From a virus, in the IMG/VR virus record IMGVR_UViG_3300034403_000061, positions 1-31,895 of that record: a DNA stretch of 31,895 bases. One strand, written 5' to 3'. The stretch's first letter is position 1, and every line of letters begins with the position of its first letter. A model generated the notes under the pieces. It did not search any database. It saw only the letters and a program-made list of their open reading frames with translations, and was not told the origin of the DNA. Shown piece by piece: positions 15,733 through 23,257 of this stretch. A program made the position numbers and the translations under genes.

Positions 15733-17289
15733 TTACTGTCCTTGTTGTTGTTGCTCTCGCATCCCTTGGGCCATTTCCTTAGACACATTGGGTGTCGCTT
15801 TCAAGGAAATGTCTCTTGCGTGCTGTTGGTTTTGCATGTCTTGAGCTTGCTGCATTTCTGCTTGCCTCTGCTCATCCGTTTTAATAAGACCATTAGTATC
15901 TAAGCCTAGTGACGCTCCCAAGCGATCAATGTAATCACCTACGTTTAACTCTGAGGCGATAACATCTGGGCCCAAAGGTTGTAGCATCTGTAGGAACTGG
16001 GATAGTTTATTTAAATCATGCCCCCTTCCTAATGCTTCCATACCAGTAATAATCTTAGGTTTCAGAGTATCCTTAGGCATCTTAGGCATCTTACCTTCAG
16101 ATTCTAAGCGATTAAGTAATAGGTTCACCAAAGGTAACTGAAACTCCTGAGACAATATGGAATATAAACCACCTAAACCACCCTCTAGTTCCTGAGCCAT
16201 GTATCTGATCTCTTCGGCTGTAACCCTTTCTCCTTTACGTTGTACTGCTGTATTGAGCATGAATGCAAAAGCCATACGCTCTTCAATCCTACTTGTTGCC
16301 TCTAGTGCAACCCTGAAATCGTTATACTTTTCTACTTGTAGAGTTGAGACATCTTGGGCATTTCCCTGCACTATGGCCCCATTGGGTGCCTGAGCGAGGG
16401 TTTTCGGCTTCGTAGTTCCGTTTGGAGCTACTAAGAACAGGACTTTTGCAGCGGCTGCACTTCCTTCTACGATGGCCTGCGTCAATGATTCTAGTGATTG
16501 TAAGTCTCCTAAGTATTCCTCAATGAAACCTCTGCCATAGTCTTCCCCATCAATCCTATTAAACCTTAATGGTATAAAAGGGTTTTTATCTAGGGGATAT
16601 GTACCCTCAGAGTTAGGGATAACCACACCTTTTATTTCCTGTCTAACCTCCCACTTGTTTGAGGCTCTCCTCACATAAGTAAATAAGTCTAATGACTTGT
16701 TGGTATCAGACACTTCACCTAATAAATCCTGAGCTGCCTTAGGCAACATAAAGGGACTTACAGACTCCTTTGTGATTATCTCAAGGATGTTACCCATTGC
16801 ATCTCGCTTGACCACATAGCGGTCTAAGCTGAATACCTTTATGCCTCCTTTCTTAGGCATGTGTACTAATGCGTTGCCTGCTACTATCAACTGCTTGAGT
16901 GCTTCAAACACAGGCACCCTAAGGGCCATAGTTTCTATTTCACTCATTGCGTTTCTTTCGATCTTTGCTAGAGCTTCCTCAACCTTACCTCTTGCAGCGT
17001 TATCCGCACCTAGCTCTGCTAAGGCAGCCTCGTCAAGAGACAGCCTAAAGAATGGAGAATTGGGTGGGAGTAGTGCAATAAGTAATTTACTAGCTAAGTT
17101 GTTGAGGCCTCTGGCCCCTATAGCTTGAAATGGGCTAGGGAATGTTGTGTACCCTGAGGAACCCTCTGGAGGAAACAAGGAGGGTATGGTAACTAATGCA
17201 CCGTCCCTCGCTCGTTGTAAGAACGCTGTTCTATAAGTCTCTAGTTGTTGGTAGCGATTGGCAACGGATACAGCTACTTGCTGCTCCAT
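15733..17289 (-). CDS. Portal (head-tail connector) protein, gp8-like
   Basis: 518 aa, near T7 gp8 (536 aa). Family motifs include RARDGALVTIPSLFPPEG (residues about 26-43), the GARGLNNLASKLLIALLPP helix (about 58-76), FIPLRFNRIDGEDYGRGFIE (about 229-248) and ERVTAEEIRYMAQELE (about 352-367). The C-terminus is Gln-rich. Twelve copies are expected to form the DNA channel at the unique vertex and dock the terminase and tail adaptor. AAGGAG lies eight bases before the ATG. It follows the small MCGGG gene by 15 bases. Confidence 0.95.
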   Translation of the reverse strand: MEQQVAVSVANRYQQLETYRTAFLQRARDGALVTIPSLFPPEGSSGYTTFPSPFQAIGARGLNNLASKLLIALLPPNSPFFRLSLDEAALAELGADNAARGKVEEALAKIERNAMSEIETMALRVPVFEALKQLIVAGNALVHMPKKGGIKVFSLDRYVVKRDAMGNILEIITKESVSPFMLPKAAQDLLGEVSDTNKSLDLFTYVRRASNKWEVRQEIKGVVIPNSEGTYPLDKNPFIPLRFNRIDGEDYGRGFIEEYLGDLQSLESLTQAIVEGSAAAAKVLFLVAPNGTTKPKTLAQAPNGAIVQGNAQDVSTLQVEKYNDFRVALEATSRIEERMAFAFMLNTAVQRKGERVTAEEIRYMAQELEGGLGGLYSILSQEFQLPLVNLLLNRLESEGKMPKMPKDTLKPKIITGMEALGRGHDLNKLSQFLQMLQPLGPDVIASELNVGDYIDRLGASLGLDTNGLIKTDEQRQAEMQQAQDMQNQQHARDISLKATPNVSKEMAQGMREQQQQGQ

Positions 17290-17304
17290 TCTTCTTTACT
17301 CCTT

Positions 17305-17544
17305 TTATGCTGATGAGGATGACTTAGGGATACTAAGTCCTGAGCCAGATGATGGGGAACCTAATGTAGCGATACTTGTTTTCTGCTTAAAGGCCTTTTT
17401 ACCTTTCTTCTTTTTGTTTAACATCTTACTGTTAGACTCAATATCTAATGTAGGTGCTGTATCGTAAATACCTGCTATTGCAGCAGGCGTTGCCTGAGCT
17501 ACTGGTACTGGTGGTGGTGCCGGTCGTGATCCTCCTCCGCACAT
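17305..17544 (-). CDS. Small Gly/Pro/Lys-rich protein upstream of portal (gp7.3-like position)
   Basis: 79 aa: a glycine start (MCGGGSRPAPPPVPVAQATP), a short middle, a basic cluster (LNKKKKGKKAFKQK) and a Ser/Gly-rich tail. T7 gene 7.3, also directly upstream of the portal gene, encodes a small basic, Gly/Ala-rich virion or tail assembly protein, so that role is the likely one. Sequence identity is only compositional. The ribosome-binding site is AAAGGAGAAG. The Met-Cys-Gly start has no lipoprotein signal in front of it, so lipidation is not expected. Confidence 0.72.
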   Translation of the reverse strand: MCGGGSRPAPPPVPVAQATPAAIAGIYDTAPTLDIESNSKMLNKKKKGKKAFKQKTSIATLGSPSSGSGLSIPKSSSSA

Positions 17545-17574
17545 ACTATTCTTCTCCTTTGTTTGTTATATATG

Positions 17575-17763
17575 TCATGTTATCTCTCTATCTTTAAGGC
17601 TCAGTATGTAATCTATTACTGACTGTTGTCCTATTAGGTGTTCTATCGTATACCCCCCATAATCCTTGTTGTGTCTAGGAAGTTTATCGGGAAATACCTC
17701 TGCTAATTTAGCTACTAAGGCATCACTAACTACTACGTCTTTACTATTATTCAAAACACTCAT
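17575..17763 (-). CDS. Hypothetical protein (62 aa)
   Basis: An unrecognised, soluble 62-aa protein with two amphipathic helices separated by a Tyr/Gly loop (KDYGGYTIEHLIGQQ). It lies in the small-gene block between nrdB and portal. The ribosome-binding region (GGACAGTAATAG) is identical over 12 bases to the one in front of the scaffold gene. Compact spacing supports a real gene. No function is assigned. Confidence 0.65.
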   Translation of the reverse strand: MSVLNNSKDVVVSDALVAKLAEVFPDKLPRHNKDYGGYTIEHLIGQQSVIDYILSLKDREIT

Positions 17764-17788
17764 AATGTGCTATTACTGTCCATATTTA

Positions 17789-17929
17789 TTACTTGACTTT
17801 CGGTATGTATGCAGTACATTTTTCTCCCCCTGAATAGACCTGTATGTTTATCTTGTAACCTTTGTATGTTGCAGGGTTATAACGCTCACAGTGATGTCTC
17901 CTAGAGCATTTTGTATTCGCACACTTCAT
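17789..17929 (-). CDS. Small Cys/His-rich protein (46 aa), possible zinc-binding
   Basis: A 46-aa frame in what would otherwise be a 168-base gap after nrdB. It starts at an ATG three bases after the nrdB stop, with AGGATG/GGATGG upstream, and ends TAA at 17789. The sequence begins MKCANTKCSRRHHCERY: cysteines at 3, 8 and 14, histidines at 12 and 13 and a further cysteine at 38. This layout could bind one metal. Its aromatic and basic C-terminus (YKGYKINIQVY) suggests a compact fold. I do not recognise a named family; small Cys-rich proteins of this type occur in other marine phages. Confidence 0.62.
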   Translation of the reverse strand: MKCANTKCSRRHHCERYNPATYKGYKINIQVYSGGEKCTAYIPKVK

Positions 17930-17931
17930 TG

Positions 17932-18891
17932 TTACCATCCGAAACATCCTTTCATACCCTCTGCTGAATAATCCGTTACTGTACCCTCGAAGAAGTTCTT
18001 GAAACTATCCCCTGCGGTTACCCAATCTACCCACGGCAGTGGGTTCTCCTTGATACCGTAGTTACCTTTAAGGCCTAGCTGTATAAGTCTTCGATCCGTA
18101 AGATACCTGATGTATTCCTTTACCTCGCTTGCTTTAAGACCCTCTAGGTCACCGCTTTCAAACACTAAATCAATGACCTCATCCTCTAACCTCACCGCTT
18201 CCCTTGCAGTATCGTAGATGTATTCTTTGAACGCATCCTTAACCATCCTTGGTTTTTCCTTGGTGAACTCCTTGAACAGCTTGGTCATTCCATCTACATG
18301 TTTAGTCTCATCACGGATAGACCATTCGACTACCTCACACATCCCTTTCATTTTTCCAAATCTCTGGAAGTTGAGCAGCATCACAAAGGCACTAAATAAA
18401 CCTACCCCCTCATTGATACAGGCCTGTGCTAAGGCATAAGCTACATCCTCATCCCCTGCGTAAGGGGCCCCACCTGCTGCCATGAAGTCAATCTTATCTG
18501 CCATAGGCTTATATTTTAAGAAAGCACTATATTCTGATTCATCTAACCCAAGTGTATCGTTAAGAAGGGCATAGGCACGTTGATGCGTACCCTCCCGATT
18601 CGCAAACGATAGCAGCATATTTCGTATCTCATTGTTCCTGAAGTAAGGGATGAATAGGTCAGCGTAGTTTTGTGCAACCTGTACGTCCGACTGAGTAAAA
18701 AGACGTAGTATCTGGATGATGTGATGCTTTTCTTCAGGGGTGATTTCGTTTCCCTTCCACTGATTAACATCCTCTTGCAGCTTGACTTCCCATGTACCCC
18801 AATGAATCTTCTCATGGTCTTCTGCTAACTCCATTGCCCAAGGGTACTGGAAGGGTTTGTATGTTACTGACGGTCGTGTTAGCCCTCGCAT
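17932..18891 (-). CDS. nrdB: Ribonucleotide reductase class I, beta subunit (radical-generating)
   Basis: A 319-aa protein that makes the tyrosyl radical used by NrdA to reduce ribonucleotides. The frame opens at GTG 18900, but GAGGGG is eight bases before ATG 18891, which I take as start. All metal ligands are present: D69, E100 and H103 (REGTH), E161 (INEGVG), E195 and H198 (RDETKH). Y107, four residues after H103, is the expected radical tyrosine; D69 to E100 spacing (31) equals E. coli D84 to E115. The last residues (MKGCFGW) replace the usual NrdB tail that docks to NrdA, with an aromatic still near the end. It overlaps nrdA by 13 bases, so subunit synthesis is probably coupled. Confidence 0.95.
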   Translation of the reverse strand: MRGLTRPSVTYKPFQYPWAMELAEDHEKIHWGTWEVKLQEDVNQWKGNEITPEEKHHIIQILRLFTQSDVQVAQNYADLFIPYFRNNEIRNMLLSFANREGTHQRAYALLNDTLGLDESEYSAFLKYKPMADKIDFMAAGGAPYAGDEDVAYALAQACINEGVGLFSAFVMLLNFQRFGKMKGMCEVVEWSIRDETKHVDGMTKLFKEFTKEKPRMVKDAFKEYIYDTAREAVRLEDEVIDLVFESGDLEGLKASEVKEYIRYLTDRRLIQLGLKGNYGIKENPLPWVDWVTAGDSFKNFFEGTVTDYSAEGMKGCFGW

Positions 18892-20651
18892 GATAAACAC
18901 CCCTCTTCTACATTCTCTTCAACGAAATCCTTTAGGGCTACTCTCTCAACCTTCTTTCCTACTTGTTCTGCTGTGTGCCCTGATGATGTCCTCAAATAAT
19001 ATAATCCTTTTAGTTTCTTCTTCCATGAGTCTAGATGAACGCTATTAACGTAAGAACGATCAACACCTGATGGAAAGAATAAGTTAACCGACTGACCTTG
19101 GCAGATATACGGTTGCCTGTCTGCCGCATGTTGTACTACCCAGTGTTGGTCAATCTCAAATGCAGTTTTAAATACACTCTTTGTCCATGGGTCAAAGCAC
19201 TCTAACTGTTGCACCGATCCCTCATGGTGTATGACGCTCTCCCATTGCTTACCCACCCAATCTGAATCATGCCCAAAGACTTCAGCTACTTCCCATAGTT
19301 TCTTGTCTAGGTATTTGTTCTTGATTAGATGTGTACCCACTCTGGTTCGATGAGCAAAGGCATTAGACTTCCAAGGCTCGATGCTTGGGGAGGTACTAAG
19401 TATCATGCTTGAGTTGGCGTTAGGTGCTATAGCTAGAAGATGGGAGTTACGCATCTCTGTGCAAGGCCCGTCTGTGTAGGTTCCTTTTTCATGTGCCAAG
19501 TTCACCGTAGCCTTAGTAGCCCAACTCTTTATCTCCATAAAGATTTTTCTATTCAACCCACTGGCTTGTGCAGATTCAAAAGGTACCTCTTTCTGTTGTA
19601 GTAGGGCATGAAAACCCATAGCACCTAAGCCTAATGATCTCTCGGCTATCGCAGACCTAACTGCTTTATGTAACTGTGGAGGAGCGTGAGTGATGAACTC
19701 GGTCAGTACATTGTCCAACATCCTTATCAGGTCACCTATGAATCTCTGGTTTCCTGTCCACTCTTCGTACTTCTCTAGGTTCACACTCGATAAACAACAT
19801 ACTGCTGTACGTTCTGGTGAGGTTGGTAGGTGTATCTCATTACACAAGTTACTACCGTGTATCTTCAGGCCTTTATCCTTAAGAGTCTTAGGCAACTGAC
19901 GGTTAGCCTCATCAATGTAGTTGATGTAAGGTTCTCCAGTTCTGAATCTAACCTCTAGTATCTTCTCCCACAGTTTTCTTGCTGATACTAAATCTCTGAT
20001 TTCACCATCATGGGGATCAATCAAATCCCATAGCTCATCCTTTGCTACCTTCTCCATGAACTCGTCAGTCACATTGACTGCGTTGTTTAGGTTAAAGCAT
20101 TTACGATTAGCATCGCCCCCTGTGGGTAGTCTTATATCTAAGAACTCCATAATGTCTGGGTGACTGACATCTAGGTATGCTGCATAACTTCCCTTTCTAG
20201 TCTTACCCTGTTTGTATGCAGTCATGGCACTATCCGCAACTTTCATAAAGGGGATAGGGGATGGGGCCTTATCAGATACCGCTCTCACATCTGACCAATG
20301 ACCTCCTACTCCTCCTCCTTTAACTGACAACCATGCTAACTCCTCCTGATGTTCAATCAACCCCTCAAGGGTATCAGGGACGTATGATAGGAAGCAGCTT
20401 ATAGGTAGACCTCTAGGGGCTTCACCTTCCTTGGGTGCATTAGATAGTATAGGGCTTGAGAACATGAACCATCCTCTACTGGCATAGTCGTAGATTCGTT
20501 GTGCTAACTCACCGTCACCACCTGAGTACGCTGTGGCTGCCCTAGCAAATGCGTCTTGTATATCCTCACCTTCAAGGGTGTAGTAGTCTGAGAGTAGAGC
20601 TTGTGATTGCTCTGAGAGTACAGAGTTTCTTGACTTATCAATGTCAATCAT
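18879..20651 (-). CDS. nrdA: Ribonucleotide reductase class I, alpha subunit (catalytic)
   Basis: A 590-aa catalytic subunit that converts NDPs to dNDPs. Seen in order: SSPILSNAP (65-73), C86 (ISCFLS, equivalent to E. coli C225), N268-C270-E272 (SNLCNEIHLP, radical and catalytic site), C285/C286 (C462 equivalent), PNANSSMILSTSPSIEP (410-426, phosphate loop), tyrosine pair Y551-Y552 for radical transfer, and the C-terminal CLSC (585-588) for re-reduction. The protein begins directly at the catalytic region: the roughly 100-residue ATP-cone found in cellular NrdA is absent, so dATP feedback inhibition through that site should be missing. The ATGA overlap with the upstream MazG-like gene and overlap with nrdB place it in one operon. 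Confidence 0.95.
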   Translation of the reverse strand: MIDIDKSRNSVLSEQSQALLSDYYTLEGEDIQDAFARAATAYSGGDGELAQRIYDYASRGWFMFSSPILSNAPKEGEAPRGLPISCFLSYVPDTLEGLIEHQEELAWLSVKGGGVGGHWSDVRAVSDKAPSPIPFMKVADSAMTAYKQGKTRKGSYAAYLDVSHPDIMEFLDIRLPTGGDANRKCFNLNNAVNVTDEFMEKVAKDELWDLIDPHDGEIRDLVSARKLWEKILEVRFRTGEPYINYIDEANRQLPKTLKDKGLKIHGSNLCNEIHLPTSPERTAVCCLSSVNLEKYEEWTGNQRFIGDLIRMLDNVLTEFITHAPPQLHKAVRSAIAERSLGLGAMGFHALLQQKEVPFESAQASGLNRKIFMEIKSWATKATVNLAHEKGTYTDGPCTEMRNSHLLAIAPNANSSMILSTSPSIEPWKSNAFAHRTRVGTHLIKNKYLDKKLWEVAEVFGHDSDWVGKQWESVIHHEGSVQQLECFDPWTKSVFKTAFEIDQHWVVQHAADRQPYICQGQSVNLFFPSGVDRSYVNSVHLDSWKKKLKGLYYLRTSSGHTAEQVGKKVERVALKDFVEENVEEGCLSCEG

Positions 20652-21037
20652 CGGTAGTCACCTGACCCCTCTATAACTCCTCTATCTTTGCGTGAGGTTA
20701 ACTTATCAATATTAGCATTGGCAACTTCTGCCAGATCAAGCTGAAAAGTTGTAGCAATCTGAGAGATAAACCAGAGTACATCCCCCAGTTCGTGCTTAAT
20801 ATCTTGGATTGGATAGCGGTAGTAATTCTGTGTTCCTCCTGTGCCTCTGCTGTAGTTACCCTTCCTTAGTTGTTTAGCTATGATGCTTGTTAATTCTCCT
20901 ACTTCGCCTGCTATCCCTGCGGCTAGGTATTCTAACGCCACTTCTTTGTCATAAATGGCTGTAGTCTTCGCTCGTCTTTGGTAGTTCTTAAATGTTTCTG
21001 ATATGTGTGTGCTTGGATATGTTGGGTGATTCTTCAT
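20648..21037 (-). CDS. MazG-like nucleotide pyrophosphohydrolase
   Basis: A 129-aa all-helical protein. The family's acidic metal-binding residues are visible: E45 and E48 in GEVGEL and E83 and D86 in HELGDVLW, followed by NIDKLTSRKDRG (109-120), the usual end of MazG-type domains. These enzymes hydrolyse NTPs or dNTPs to monophosphates; in phages they may supply dNMPs or lower alarmone levels. It is coupled to the upstream gp1.7-like gene and to nrdA through ATGA overlaps, which points to a nucleotide-pool role. A short Tyr-rich insert (NYSRGTGGTQNYYRY) between the two halves is longer than I would expect in minimal MazG. Confidence 0.85.
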   Translation of the reverse strand: MKNHPTYPSTHISETFKNYQRRAKTTAIYDKEVALEYLAAGIAGEVGELTSIIAKQLRKGNYSRGTGGTQNYYRYPIQDIKHELGDVLWFISQIATTFQLDLAEVANANIDKLTSRKDRGVIEGSGDYR

Positions 21038-21294
21038 TTGATTCCCTTGATTATCGCATTCTCTTTGGCTAACTGTGCGTAGTGTATTATCTTATCTAAG
21101 TCTGATATACATTGGCCTTTGTCGTACATGCGTGTAGCATACTTAACAATATTAAATTGGAATGGGTCTAGTTCATTTTCCACTCCGTAATGTAGTGGTT
21201 GTATTTTCTTAGATACATAATGATTACCTCCTACCTGCGTGGAGCTTGCTTTATCCCACTCTTCTACTGTTACATCATTTAATCTCTTATACAT
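21034..21294 (-). CDS. DUF3310 / T7 gp1.7-like protein (possible nucleotide kinase)
   Basis: 86 aa. The motifs VGGNHYVSKKIQPLHY (22-37), FNIVKYATRM (47-56) and DLDKIIHYAQL (65-75) are the conserved blocks of the DUF3310 family. The C-terminal part of T7 gp1.7 has the same pattern; T7 gp1.7 has been reported to phosphorylate dTMP and dGMP. This protein lacks the N-terminal part of T7 gp1.7, so kinase activity is only a possibility. It lies between the exonuclease and MazG-like genes, overlapping both, within the dNTP operon, which fits a nucleotide role. Confidence 0.8.
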   Translation of the reverse strand: MYKRLNDVTVEEWDKASSTQVGGNHYVSKKIQPLHYGVENELDPFQFNIVKYATRMYDKGQCISDLDKIIHYAQLAKENAIIKGIK

Positions 21295-22042
21295 TAGCAG
21301 GCTCCCATAGCTTCACTTCGTTCTTATAGTCACAGTAGTCACCTTCTCTAAGTATCCTCGCTAGTCTTGTCTGAGTTAGAGCCTCATCAACGGTATGGCC
21401 TGCTTTCAGGTAAGCACTCCTTACTCTCTTCCACATATCCTCCTCAGTCTTGGCTCCCTCAAGTATTCGTAACGCTTTAACAGGGCCTACACCTTTAATA
21501 CCTTTATAGTTATCTACTGTATCCCCTGTTAATGCTTGCTTAAACCAATTCCTGTTAGCGGCTTCTTCGGATATTTTAGTAGGCTTGCTATCTGTATTAG
21601 TCATATGCCAACAGTTCGGTATGGTTGCCATGTCTTTATCTGCTGAATATATAACAACCTCCTTATCTCTAGTGGCATAGATTCCCATGACATCATCGGC
21701 CTCTATGTTTGTCCAGATTAGTGACGAGTATTTATCACCTAGGTACGCTACTACTTCTCTTATACACATAGGTCTTCTTTTACCTTCACGGTTCTTTTTG
21801 TACTCAGGGTAAATACCTTTTCTGAAGTTACTGGTGGAACTAAATGCCACCTTGACTTTATCTATATCAAAGTAGTTATTAGCTACAGCTTTAACCCTTT
21901 CTATATGGGTAGCTGCTTTATGTTTAGCTTCCCACTCGTCTGTATGTAAAGTCCATATACCGTCCTCCCATTTGGTAGCTTTCTCTGAGGCTGCACATGC
22001 TTGATATACAACAATATCCCCATCAATAATTAAATCAGTCAT
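21287..22042 (-). CDS. 5'-3' exonuclease (T7 gp6-like, FEN/PIN family)
   Basis: 251 aa. Acidic metal-site motifs of the family appear in order: D7-G8-D9, FRKGIYPEYKKNREGKR (about 74-90, basic arch), EADDVMG (about 114-120) and SADKDMA (about 133-139). TGDTVDNYKGIKGVGPVKAL is the helix-three-turn-helix that grips duplex DNA. In T7, gp6 removes RNA primers and degrades host DNA to recycle nucleotides; the same is expected here. The ATG overlaps the thyX stop with AGGAG upstream, and the end overlaps the gp1.7-like gene. Confidence 0.93.
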   Translation of the reverse strand: MTDLIIDGDIVVYQACAASEKATKWEDGIWTLHTDEWEAKHKAATHIERVKAVANNYFDIDKVKVAFSSTSNFRKGIYPEYKKNREGKRRPMCIREVVAYLGDKYSSLIWTNIEADDVMGIYATRDKEVVIYSADKDMATIPNCWHMTNTDSKPTKISEEAANRNWFKQALTGDTVDNYKGIKGVGPVKALRILEGAKTEEDMWKRVRSAYLKAGHTVDEALTQTRLARILREGDYCDYKNEVKLWEPANV

Positions 22043-22691
22043 CCTTCTCTCCTGTTAATGCTTCCCATGCTTCAGGAAAGTAGACTTTAATCTGGTCTGA
22101 TATTTGTTGAGCAATCTCTCTGGTTTCCTCTTGGGTGGCCTTATCTAATCTTAGGTTGCATATCCTAGAGAACGCTAGGACTGACCCTGTCCAGTACCAT
22201 TCTGTGTTGGTTGCAGTAGGCAGTACCGATCTGGCTTGTTCCTTAGATACACCAAGGTTTAGTAAGGTGTTATAGGCTATGCCACTGGCTTTGACCGATG
22301 ACTCATATACAGAGTTAGCCATTAGTCCCTTCATGCCTAATAGGTAATTCTTACCCGATCCTTGCTTAATATCTTTACTGTCCTTTCTGTATCTCTTTGG
22401 TTCCCAGTAACCCTGAGATGCCTCAACGTATCTATATGACACTTCGTTCCAACACAACCCAACCTGATGTTTGGCTAGTTGTCTCGCTACGAATATTGGT
22501 GCCTTGATTCTGAACTGAGCCTGTATGTGCCCAAAGGGTGACCAATGACCATGCTTGGCTAAGTATTTAATTAGTCTATTGTTCTGATCTAACGAGTAGT
22601 TATCTGCGGTTTCAGAGTAGCTGACTCTAGCTGCATTAGCTACGGTGTCATCTGTTCCCATCGTATTTAGTAGTTCTACTTTCATCATCAT
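22035..22691 (-). CDS. thyX: Flavin-dependent thymidylate synthase
   Basis: A 218-aa protein that methylates dUMP to dTMP with FAD, NADPH and methylene-tetrahydrofolate. Family blocks: HWSPFGHIQAQFRIKAPIFV (49-68), the signature region ARQLAKHQVGLCWNEVSYRY (69-88), and the later ARSVLPTATNTEW. The classical RHR-x7-S signature appears as K74-H75-Q76 followed by S85, so both arginines are replaced and the gap is eight. NEVSYRY is otherwise normal. Three ATG codons occur in a row; AAGGATAA lies about ten bases before the first. It is the first gene after a candidate phage promoter and heads the dNTP operon. Confidence 0.95.
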   Translation of the reverse strand: MMMKVELLNTMGTDDTVANAARVSYSETADNYSLDQNNRLIKYLAKHGHWSPFGHIQAQFRIKAPIFVARQLAKHQVGLCWNEVSYRYVEASQGYWEPKRYRKDSKDIKQGSGKNYLLGMKGLMANSVYESSVKASGIAYNTLLNLGVSKEQARSVLPTATNTEWYWTGSVLAFSRICNLRLDKATQEETREIAQQISDQIKVYFPEAWEALTGEKDD

Positions 22692-22705
22692 AGGTGTAGT
22701 TATCC

Positions 22706-23257
22706 TTATCTGTGTGTCTTACTTAAGTGTAAGTCTTCTGATTTTAAAAAAGGGTTATATCGTGTTTCCATTATGTATTTTATTAAGCTGAATATTTTAT
22801 CAGGACAGTCTCCTAAATTACCTGCCGAGGTGTTACATGCCTTACATAACAAACCTCGAACATCGTTGGTAATATGGCAATGGTCTATGTGTATCGCCCT
22901 ATTGTCACCACTTAACTGCTCTCCGCAGGAATCACAATGACCTTTCGCTCGTAATATCAACGCTGTATGAGTCTCCCATGTAAGACCATACTTTCTACGT
23001 ATAGATGATTCATACATTTGTAGTCTTGTTCTTGCCGTGGTTTGCTTTTTTTTGTTATACAAGCTGTGACATTCTCTACAGCGAGCCTTCAAACCATACT
23101 TCCCTCCCGTCTGTGCAGTGAAACAAGATAAATCTTTAACCTCTCTACACTTAGTACACTTCCTACTAGTGGGTGTCTGCCCAGTTTCTACCGATGTTGA
23201 ACTCCCCTGTAAGAGGAAGCTTGAAGCTGTAGTATTCTCCAGTAATTCGAATTGCAT
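22706..23257 (-). CDS. HNH endonuclease of the phage T4 endonuclease VII type
   Basis: 183 aa. Two treble-clef zinc sites are visible: C34/C37 with C60/C63, and C108/C111 with C138/C141. Between the latter lies the nuclease motif HIDHCHITNDVRGLLCKACN, which matches endonuclease VII, with catalytic D125-H126 and N142. It may be a Holliday-junction resolvase or a free-standing homing nuclease; the extra N-terminal zinc site fits homing-type relatives. The ATG at 23257 lies inside the polymerase gene (92-base overlap), yet GGGGAGG is nine bases upstream, and no later start keeps the first CxxC. A start so deep in a neighbour is unusual. Removing the first 30 residues would not affect the recognised domains. 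Confidence 0.85.
   Translation of the reverse strand: MQFELLENTTASSFLLQGSSTSVETGQTPTSRKCTKCREVKDLSCFTAQTGGKYGLKARCRECHSLYNKKKQTTARTRLQMYESSIRRKYGLTWETHTALILRAKGHCDSCGEQLSGDNRAIHIDHCHITNDVRGLLCKACNTSAGNLGDCPDKIFSLIKYIMETRYNPFLKSEDLHLSKTHR
22715..22731 (-). promoter_or_regulatory. Candidate phage RNA polymerase promoter before thyX
   Basis: On the minus strand: TACACT, seven bases (TAAGTAA), GACACACA. This matches the site before the SSB operon at 17 of 21 positions (TACACT-W-A-W-GTA-R-GACA-Y-ACA). It overlaps the last codons of the HNH gene and ends about 24 bases before the first thyX ATG. Confidence 0.5.

Noticed and set aside
22724-22729. CTTAAG palindrome and CTTAC/GTAAG inverted repeat at the thyX leader as a possible operator.
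   Set aside because: It coincides with the candidate phage promoter and overlaps HNH codons; no second copy with the same arms was seen.
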